A model generated the notes under the pieces. It was not told the origin of the DNA and ran no database searches. It worked only from the letters and a program-made list of their open reading frames with translations. Made by a program: the position numbers and the translations under genes. 6,371 nucleotides of DNA from Candidatus Moraniibacteriota bacterium (GTDB lineage Bacteria; Patescibacteriota; Minisyncoccia; Moranbacterales; GCA-2747515), in the NCBI GenBank assembly GCA_027016355.1, contig JALWAF010000085.1, positions 4,099 to 10,469 of the forward strand, given 5' to 3'. Shown piece by piece: positions 1 through 5,160 of this stretch. How positions within the stretch are numbered: the stretch's first letter is position 1; the number at the start of each line of letters is the position of its first letter.

Positions 1-479
1 ATAATATCTATTGTTTTTGCTTCAATTCCTACAGATTTAAATTGCATTTTCCAAATTTCAACAGCCTCCACTTCTTTATCTAAATTATACTTTTCATTAC
101 CTCTATAAACTGACACATATAATTTATTTGGATCTAGCTCTAATTCTTTTGTCAAAAATTCAAATATCCACTCAATTTGTTCTTTTTTGAAATAATCTCC
201 TAGTGACCAATTACCCAACATCTCAAAAAAGGTTGTATGTCGGTTATCACCAACCTCTTCAATATCCCCACTACGAAAACACTTTTGAGAATTAACAATT
301 CTTTTTTGTCCACCTGGATATTTTTCACCCAGCAAATAGGGTACCATTGGTTGCATACCAGACCCAGTAAATAGAGTTGTAGGATCATTTTCTGGTAACA
401 GTAAAGCAGAGGAAACGATTTTATGTCCTCGCGCTTCAAAAAAATCTAAATATTTTTGTCTGATATTCCGTGCTATCAT
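1..479 (-). CDS. alaS: Alanyl-tRNA synthetase, N-terminal part (gene runs off the left edge)
   Basis: The enzyme charges tRNA-Ala with alanine in the cytoplasm. Only the first 159 codons are visible and the reading frame is open to the edge. The product begins MIARNIRQKYLDFF and shows the class II catalytic-core landmarks of AlaS: the LDFFEARGHK helix (residues 11-20), NDPTTLFTGSGMQ (31-43), the motif 2 region with QKCFRSGDIEEVG (65-77) and HTTFFEMLGNWSLGDYF (81-97). The usual bacterial GGKHNDLENVG stretch is replaced by the shorter SGDIEEVG, and NAGMNQF by GSGMQPM, a variant I associate with Patescibacteria from general knowledge. The ATG overlaps the TGA of the upstream small gene (ATGA), so translation is probably coupled; only a weak AAAGAA lies upstream. 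Editing and C-terminal domains lie outside the window. Identification is very secure. Confidence 0.96.
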   Translation of the reverse strand, partial: MIARNIRQKYLDFFEARGHKIVSSALLLPENDPTTLFTGSGMQPMVPYLLGEKYPGGQKRIVNSQKCFRSGDIEEVGDNRHTTFFEMLGNWSLGDYFKKEQIEWIFEFLTKELELDPNKLYVSVYRGNEKYNLDKEVEAVEIWKMQFKSVGIEAKTIDI

Positions 480-718
480 AATTCTTTTTTCATATCAGAA
501 ATGATTTTATCAAAATCAGTACGTAATAATCCTGTACTACGTTTTAATTCTATAGCAAGCAACTTGTATTTTGCCATAACTTCATCAAATTCCTCTGTTG
601 TTTTCACGTGCTTAAGCTTATCACTACAAAATTTCAATTCTGTTTTTACAGCGCTTGGTAATACAACATCATCCCCAAGTTTTGCCATAACACGTTGTTC
701 TAAAGTTTCTTTTTTCAT
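476..718 (-). CDS. Small helical protein of unknown function, coupled to alaS
   Basis: This gene encodes 80 residues that I do not recognise as a named family. The product is charged and predicted almost wholly helical. An N-terminal segment MKKETLEQRVMAKLGDD is followed by VVLPSAVKTELKF and then a Lys/Glu-rich stretch to the end, with a single Cys at residue 31 and no membrane segment or signal peptide. Coding is supported by a clear Shine-Dalgarno AGGA placed 8 bases before the ATG, a 5-base gap from the upstream gene and a 4-base overlap with alaS. Its stop TGA is followed directly by TAG in the same frame. The product could be a small partner or regulator of its operon neighbours, but nothing in the sequence shows a function. 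Confidence 0.8.
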   Translation of the reverse strand: MKKETLEQRVMAKLGDDVVLPSAVKTELKFCSDKLKHVKTTEEFDEVMAKYKLLAIELKRSTGLLRTDFDKIISDMKKEL

Positions 719-723
719 AATTT

Positions 724-999
724 TTATCCTAATTCAATTAATCTTTTTTTAATTTGCCTAAGTTCTTCAGTTATAAAATCTTTTTTTTCTAGTATTTTTT
801 TACTATCTGCTTTATTTTCTTCAATTTGCACTTCAATTCGACTACGATCTTGTTTAAATCTACGCAACTGATCAGTTAACTCCTCTTCTTTACGTTCTAA
901 TTTTTTAAAATCAGAATCATAAGACATTTCTTTCATCCTAAGTTGTCGTTTTAATTTAGTTTTTTCTTCTTGTGACATACCACGAACATCAACATACAT
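724..999 (-). CDS. Small coiled-coil protein of unknown function, first gene of the alaS operon
   Basis: This gene encodes 91 residues starting MYVDVRGMSQEEK. From about residue 9 to the end the product is a nearly continuous Glu/Lys/Arg-rich helix with heptad-like Leu/Ile spacing (KKLERKEEELTDQLRRF, IEVQIEENK, ITEELRQIKKRLIELG), so a dimeric or trimeric coiled coil is likely. There is no signal peptide or membrane segment. I chose the ATG at 999. A TTG two codons upstream and an internal ATG at 978 are alternatives. None of them has a Shine-Dalgarno sequence. It is the first gene downstream of a strong promoter and its last codons carry the ribosome binding site of the next gene, so it is almost certainly co-transcribed with alaS. 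Its function is unknown. Confidence 0.75.
   Translation of the reverse strand: MYVDVRGMSQEEKTKLKRQLRMKEMSYDSDFKKLERKEEELTDQLRRFKQDRSRIEVQIEENKADSKKILEKKDFITEELRQIKKRLIELG
727..730 (-). promoter_or_regulatory. Shine-Dalgarno site for the 80-residue gene
   Basis: AGGA lies inside the last Gly codon and stop region of the coiled-coil gene, with an 8-base spacing to the ATG at 718. It is the only well-formed ribosome binding site I see in the window and it fixes the start of the small gene. Reading to the end of the upstream gene would bring ribosomes to the site. Confidence 0.7.
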
Positions 1000-1038
1000 A
1001 CACAAATATTATATTAGAAAAATTATTTATATAACTCT

Positions 1039-1067
1039 ATCATACGCCAAAAACATACGTTTTTCAA
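1039..1067 (-). promoter_or_regulatory. Sigma-70-type promoter of the small-ORF/alaS operon
   Basis: Read on the minus strand, the -35 box is TTGAAA (1062-1067), followed by an exact 17-base spacer and the -10 box TATGAT (1039-1044). Five of six bases match consensus in each box. Transcription would start near 1032, giving a leader of about 33 bases that is AT-only in most of its length and has no Shine-Dalgarno sequence before the ATG at 999. The spacer carries an inverted repeat AAAAAC-GTAT-GTTTTT (1049-1064) that overlaps the -35 box. A TATAAT nearer the gene (1008-1013) lacks a -35 partner. Confidence 0.72.
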
Positions 1068-1087
1068 GTATATCTAATTTAGATTAC
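1068..1087. repeat. Short inverted repeat just upstream of the alaS-operon -35 box
   Basis: The core is ATCTAA-A-TTAGAT, six-base arms around one base. The arms extend by GTA/TAC if one A is bulged. It abuts the -35 box on the upstream side and lies after the exchanger stop codon. The stem is too AT-rich and lacks the run of T needed for a convincing terminator, so an operator for a dimeric regulator is the better guess. This is inference from symmetry and position. Confidence 0.35.
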
Positions 1088-1101
1088 ATTAAGTCCGCTT
1101 T

Positions 1102-2043
1102 TTAAAAGAAGTTAAACAATCTCCCTATAAAAAAAATATATAACATAATAAACATCGCTCCTTCCCACAAATAGATTTTCCTTGAGATACCACTAACAAG
1201 AAAAAGGAAAGTAGCTGCAGCCATCATCGGTATACCTATTTGTAATGTTACCGAATCTACTTGCAATTGTTTAAAGAGCGCTGGGATACCAACAACCATG
1301 AGGATATTGAATGAATTGGAACCAAAAATATTTCCAATAGCTAATTCTGACTTACCCGCAATAGCTGCTTTTACAGACACAATAAGCTCTGGTAATGATG
1401 TACCAATAGCTACTGCCGTAATTGAAATCAAAGCTGATTTAATATTTAAAAAACTTGCAATATGAACAACGGAATCAATTAAATATTTTGCACCAAAAAT
1501 GAGTGCTGCAGCACTAAAAACAAGCATCACAATTAACTTTATAGATATTTTTTCCTTATTTTTTCTTCCTACTTCTTCATCAATATCTTTCTCTGAAAAA
1601 ATTGTATAAAAAAAATAAATTGTATATGACCCAATCAAAATAAGTGCCTCTCCAAAATCAACTTGTCCATTCCATACAATTGCCAAAAAAATTACAGTAC
1701 TAGCTATCAACATTGGCAAATCGATATCAATTAGACTTTTTGATACAGTAAGTTGTCTAGCAACAATCGCTGCAACACCGATTATAAGTAATATATTTGA
1801 AATGTTTGAACCAACTGCATTTGAAATAATGATAGACTCTTCACCTTTTATCAATGCAAATATTGCAACTGCTAGTTCTGGCAGCGATGTTCCTAAACCT
1901 ACAATCACAGCTCCTATCAAAAAAGCAGATAATCCCAATATTCTTCCAATGGTTTCACTTGAAACTAAAAACAAATCAGCTCCCTTGAGCATTACAATCA
2001 TTGAAATCACAAAAATTCCTATCCACAATACAATTTCTATCAT
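1102..2043 (-). CDS. CaCA-family cation/Ca2+ exchanger (YrbG/NCX type)
   Basis: This gene encodes a 313-residue integral membrane antiporter, the usual length for prokaryotic members that export Ca2+ in exchange for Na+ or H+. It has the two inverted alpha repeats that form the transport site: GTSLPEL at 51-57 with NAVGSNISNIL at 75-85, and GTSLPEL at 214-220 with NIFGSNSFNIL at 238-248. By spacing, E56 and E219 match the ion-binding glutamates of the structurally known NCX_Mj, with S79/S242 and N83/N246 also in register. The position of the NCX_Mj Asp240 is Asn246 here. About ten hydrophobic segments flank a short charged loop (EKDIDEEVGRKNKEK, 151-165), the expected hinge between halves. 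The start is four bases after the ATPase stop, without a clear Shine-Dalgarno site. The ion specificity cannot be read from the sequence. Confidence 0.93.
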   Translation of the reverse strand: MIEIVLWIGIFVISMIVMLKGADLFLVSSETIGRILGLSAFLIGAVIVGLGTSLPELAVAIFALIKGEESIIISNAVGSNISNILLIIGVAAIVARQLTVSKSLIDIDLPMLIASTVIFLAIVWNGQVDFGEALILIGSYTIYFFYTIFSEKDIDEEVGRKNKEKISIKLIVMLVFSAAALIFGAKYLIDSVVHIASFLNIKSALISITAVAIGTSLPELIVSVKAAIAGKSELAIGNIFGSNSFNILMVVGIPALFKQLQVDSVTLQIGIPMMAAATFLFLVSGISRKIYLWEGAMFIMLYIFFIGRLFNFF

Positions 2044-2047
2044 ACAC

Positions 2048-3802
2048 TTATTTATTATTACTATTATGTGATTTACTTATTATATTTTGTATTGATTTAG
2101 TATCAATGTCCACCTTTTTTGATGATTGTTTGAATTTTTTTGGTGCCACATTCTGAAGTTGTGACAAACTCATTGCTTTTTCTCCAGTTGATATTATATT
2201 ATCTTCTTCCACAACTGTTTTTTTATTTTTTTTTGGTTTTTCTTCTCTTGGTTTTGGTTGTGGTTTTGGTGTATTCGCTTCTTTTGATTTTGCAATAGTA
2301 CGTTGATGATCTTTAAAACACTCTTTACAAAAAACTGGTCTATCTCCATCCGGTTCAAATGGAACCTGGATATCAAGTTCACACATAGCACACGTCGCTT
2401 CATACATTTTAGACTGTGTACCGCTATTTAACTTATCCTTGCTTGTATTAGATACTTTTTCTTTAATATTATTCGAGTTTGTTTTTGGTTTTTGTTGAAA
2501 AGTATTTTGAGGCTTGTCAACAGTATCAATAAGCATTCCTGACCACATTGCAATCTTTTTTTCAACACTCTCTCTATCTTGTGCATATCTTTCTCTAGAT
2601 ACTTTAATAACAGTATCAGTGCTATCTGCATATTTCCTTTCGATTGGTGGCAGTGTTGTAGCACTAAAGGCATCGCCTGAAATTCCGTCAATCATTAATT
2701 TCAAATAAATATTGTATTTTGGCAAATTTACAATATCATTCATGGTAAACACTGGTTCAAATTCTTTTTCTAAATATTCAGCGTCAGTTGCACCCACCCT
2801 AAATGAAACAATTGTGCCAACGTTTCCAAAAATAGCATCCCTTACAACTTCATCTAACTGCATTATATATTGATTTGCCAATATCAAATTCAATCGATAT
2901 TTACGAGCCTCTGACAAAATATTTGCAAATGACTCCGTAGAGAAATTTTGAAACTCATCAACATATAGATAGAAATCTTTTCGTTTATCCTCTTCAGTAT
3001 CAACTCTTCCCATAGCAGCAAGTTGAATTTTAGTAATCATCATAGCCCCCACTAATGCACTATTGTCTTCACCAATTCTTCCCTTTGACAAATTTAGTAT
3101 TAGAATTTTTTCGTCATCCATTACTTTGCGTATATCAAAAGCGGATTTGGTTTGACCCAATAGATTACGAATAATTGGACTCGTCAAAAATTGTCCAACT
3201 TTATTTTGAATAGGTGATATCACTTCTTGTAAAACTCTTTCATTCCATTGTGGAAATTCATCTGACCAAAAGGCTCTAACGACTGGATCTGTAATATTAT
3301 TAGTTACACGAATTCTGTATTTCTTATCAGTAAGAATACGCATAACTCCCAAAAGCGTGCTACCAGGAGTCTCCAAAAGTGCTAATATTGCATTTCTAAG
3401 AATATATTCCAATCTCGGTCCCCAAGAGTCTGCCCATAATTTTTGAAATACTCCGATAAGTCCAGAAGCAACTAATGGACGAAATTCACGAGGGACCTCT
3501 TCTAGAACATTAAATGCTATTGGATAATCTTGATCGGCTGGATTAAAATAAATAACATCATTTATTCGTTCTGGCGGTATCATACTTATTAATTTTTCTG
3601 CAGTGTCACCATGAGGATCCACAAAACAAACTCCATGACCATTTCTTATATCTTGAATAGCCAAATTCTCAAGCATGTTAGTCTTACCCATACCAGTTTT
3701 ACCTATGGCATATAGATGTCTCCTTCTATCATCTGTTTTGATTCCAAATGCTGTTGCTTGATTTCGAAAATTTGTTTGTGCAAATGCTGTTATTTCTGTC
3801 AT
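2048..3802 (-). CDS. VirD4/TraD- and HerA-like DNA-translocase ATPase with a C-terminal zinc ribbon
   Basis: This gene encodes a 584-residue P-loop ATPase of the FtsK/HerA/VirD4 group, which pump DNA at the membrane as hexamers. The product opens with TNFRNQATAFGIKTDDRRRH, then Walker A GKTGMGKT (34-41), a VDPHGD strand (61-66), the TraM-recognition/TraG-like region ILNLSKGRIG (235-244), Walker B DFYLYVDEFQ (276-285, with D282/E283) and the sensor-like LANQY (308-312). After the ATPase core (to about 425) comes a Gln/Asn/Lys-rich linker, then CAMC (471-474) and CKEC (492-495), a CxxC-x17-CxxC zinc ribbon, and a Lys/Pro-rich disordered tail. There is no membrane helix, and the gene for a membrane partner ends 26 bases upstream. 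It therefore looks like the soluble motor half of a split translocase. The substrate could be chromosomal, plasmid or incoming DNA; the sequence does not decide. No Shine-Dalgarno site is visible. Confidence 0.92.
   Translation of the reverse strand: MTEITAFAQTNFRNQATAFGIKTDDRRRHLYAIGKTGMGKTNMLENLAIQDIRNGHGVCFVDPHGDTAEKLISMIPPERINDVIYFNPADQDYPIAFNVLEEVPREFRPLVASGLIGVFQKLWADSWGPRLEYILRNAILALLETPGSTLLGVMRILTDKKYRIRVTNNITDPVVRAFWSDEFPQWNERVLQEVISPIQNKVGQFLTSPIIRNLLGQTKSAFDIRKVMDDEKILILNLSKGRIGEDNSALVGAMMITKIQLAAMGRVDTEEDKRKDFYLYVDEFQNFSTESFANILSEARKYRLNLILANQYIMQLDEVVRDAIFGNVGTIVSFRVGATDAEYLEKEFEPVFTMNDIVNLPKYNIYLKLMIDGISGDAFSATTLPPIERKYADSTDTVIKVSRERYAQDRESVEKKIAMWSGMLIDTVDKPQNTFQQKPKTNSNNIKEKVSNTSKDKLNSGTQSKMYEATCAMCELDIQVPFEPDGDRPVFCKECFKDHQRTIAKSKEANTPKPQPKPREEKPKKNKKTVVEEDNIISTGEKAMSLSQLQNVAPKKFKQSSKKVDIDTKSIQNIISKSHNSNNK
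2079..2106 (-). promoter_or_regulatory. Possible internal promoter for the exchanger gene
   Basis: TTGATA (2101-2106), a 16-base spacer and TATAAT (2079-2084) lie within the last codons of the ATPase gene on the minus strand. The start would be near 2072, about 28 bases before the exchanger ATG. The match is good (five and six of six), but the region codes for a low-complexity Asp/Ile/Ser/Asn tail in an AT-rich genome, so a chance match is quite possible. Confidence 0.4.
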
Positions 3803-3828
3803 ATTATAATTATTTACTTTTAAAATAT

Positions 3829-5091
3829 TTACTGATTAAGTGGTAAATTATTAGGTGCACCTCCGCGCCTAGAATCAGACCATTGTACAGCTGGTGATTC
3901 TACAGACATATCTGGTAAGTGAAATACAGTTGCCAATTCTTCTGTGCTAAAATGAAAACTATGTCCACCACTATCGTCACGATCACGATATCTCCGCAAA
4001 AGTACCCTTGCGCGATAATCCCTTCTTCTATCTACTGCTACATAGTCAGCATAAATTTTAGCACGATCAACTGGAATTAATTGATTTGTGTGATTATCTG
4101 ACATTTGCTTAATTGATGTCATTATACCAGTTATATTTGCTCCTGAAAAAAAATCTTTTTTACCAATTACCAATAATCGAGCAGTTACAGAAAACATATT
4201 TTTACTCATATTTTCTTCAAGTGCTTTTAGTGTTTGTTTTTCTCCTGGAGTCAATCTAAATTCTACAGGTTGCTCATCACCACCATTAGACGACTCCAAT
4301 GAAGAAAATTCCGGTGGCGTATGCCAACCCATGAGAACACCTCCAAAAACTTCTTTTATGTCATGAATTATTCGCTCAAGTAACCCTTGAGGTTTAGCTG
4401 CTTTACCCAAAAATTCATCAACAGTTCCTTTACCCCAATTTTCAAACCAACCTGGTCTATCTGCACGTATAATATATTGTAACCACATGTGTTGACCTGG
4501 TCCAAGTGTACTAATGTGCTCCAATACACTTGCCAACGGGTCAATCATTTTACCAGTCACATCTTCTTCAAAATATTTATATGTTTTTATAGGATATGCA
4601 TCAGGTTTTAGTAAGGTTAATGCAAAACCTCTTATCATCCATTCTTCATTAGGAATAACTCGTGGAACCTCATAAACATAATCATCTACTTCAACAATTT
4701 CTACAGCTGGATATTGAGCATAAAGAGCGCTTTCTACATGATCACGAAAAGCCGCTGGTGTTCGTATATAAAAATGTGCAACGCCTTCAGTGCCTACAAT
4801 TTCAAAACTAAAATATGGATTACCAGCCCCATGACAATACTCGGCAATCTTATTTACACCAGCATCAGTTGCTGCCAACGACTCAAAAAATGCCTCCATC
4901 ACTCGTGGACTTTTTTCTAAATCTCTAGGTGGAATAATTTCAAGTAAAACATCATTTTGTTTCATTAAAAAATCAGCAATAAAGACATGGCGTCCCCACA
5001 AGCTCTTAAAAATCAACCAAAAAGTTATCGGCATGACAATAAACCACGTCGACTGAAAAGTTGCGACAATCTGTGCAAAAAAATCTAACAT
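3829..5091 (-). CDS. Membrane-anchored partner of the DNA-translocase ATPase (DUF8128-like)
   Basis: This gene encodes 420 residues. One strong transmembrane helix lies near residues 14-31 (STWFIVMPITFWLIF), followed by a soluble alpha/beta region of about 350 residues that I expect faces the cytoplasm. From memory it resembles the family called DUF8128 in Patescibacteria; I could not run a search. The C-terminus is telling. FSTEELATVFHLPDMSVESP (381-400) and GGAPNNLP (410-417) resemble the linker that, in single-chain homologues, runs straight into a VirD4/HerA-type ATPase, and such an ATPase starts 26 bases downstream. The protein probably anchors and caps the ATPase ring at the membrane. 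The ATG at 5091 is preferred because it keeps the whole hydrophobic segment; the next Met (20) would cut it. No Shine-Dalgarno site is seen, and an extended -10 promoter candidate lies upstream. Confidence 0.85.
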   Translation of the reverse strand: MLDFFAQIVATFQSTWFIVMPITFWLIFKSLWGRHVFIADFLMKQNDVLLEIIPPRDLEKSPRVMEAFFESLAATDAGVNKIAEYCHGAGNPYFSFEIVGTEGVAHFYIRTPAAFRDHVESALYAQYPAVEIVEVDDYVYEVPRVIPNEEWMIRGFALTLLKPDAYPIKTYKYFEEDVTGKMIDPLASVLEHISTLGPGQHMWLQYIIRADRPGWFENWGKGTVDEFLGKAAKPQGLLERIIHDIKEVFGGVLMGWHTPPEFSSLESSNGGDEQPVEFRLTPGEKQTLKALEENMSKNMFSVTARLLVIGKKDFFSGANITGIMTSIKQMSDNHTNQLIPVDRAKIYADYVAVDRRRDYRARVLLRRYRDRDDSGGHSFHFSTEELATVFHLPDMSVESPAVQWSDSRRGGAPNNLPLNQ

Positions 5092-5131
5092 TAAAATTGT
5101 GTTTTTTATTTTTTAACTAGAATATAAATAA

Positions 5132-5160
5132 ATTATACCACTAACTTGCATTAGTATCCA
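5132..5160 (-). promoter_or_regulatory. Candidate extended -10 promoter for the translocase gene pair
   Basis: The -10 box TATAAT (5132-5137) is perfect and is preceded by TGG, giving the extended -10 TGn element. A weaker -35-like TGGATA (5155-5160) sits at a 17-base spacing inside the end of the upstream gene. Transcription would begin near 5125, leaving a leader of about 33 bases, A-rich and without a Shine-Dalgarno site, before the ATG at 5091. The pair could thus be expressed alone or by read-through from the regulator gene. Confidence 0.55.

Noticed and set aside
456..752. Plus-strand open frame of 98 codons
   Set aside because: It lies antisense to the two small genes and the alaS start, which have a ribosome binding site, operon spacing and a family match. 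Its product is Ser/Phe-rich with no recognisable domain.
1003..1005. TTG as start of the coiled-coil gene
   Set aside because: An ATG follows two codons later and no ribosome binding site favours the TTG.
1008..1013. TATAAT close to the coiled-coil gene as its promoter, giving a leaderless message
   Set aside because: No -35-like hexamer lies at a suitable distance, while TTGAAA-17-TATGAT just upstream is much better. It remains a weak alternative.
1802..2071. Plus-strand open frame of 89 codons
   Set aside because: It is antisense to the conserved first alpha repeat and N-terminus of the exchanger, with no family resemblance.
2218..2272. T-rich, TTTTGG-repeating tract as a DNA repeat element
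   Set aside because: It is explained by the Lys/Pro/Gln-rich low-complexity tail of the ATPase and shows no regular repeat unit.
2194..2691. Two minus-strand frames (2194-2403 and 2428-2691) inside the ATPase gene
   Set aside because: They are out-of-frame shadows. The ATPase frame itself is uninterrupted and carries the zinc-ribbon cysteines there, so there is no frameshift to explain.
3803..3808. TATAAT directly before the ATPase ATG
   Set aside because: Transcription would begin inside the gene, after the start codon, so it cannot serve as this gene's promoter.
5092..5120. T-rich runs between the regulator and membrane-protein genes as a terminator
   Set aside because: The T-runs are on the plus strand; in the direction of transcription they are A-runs, and there is no GC-containing hairpin.
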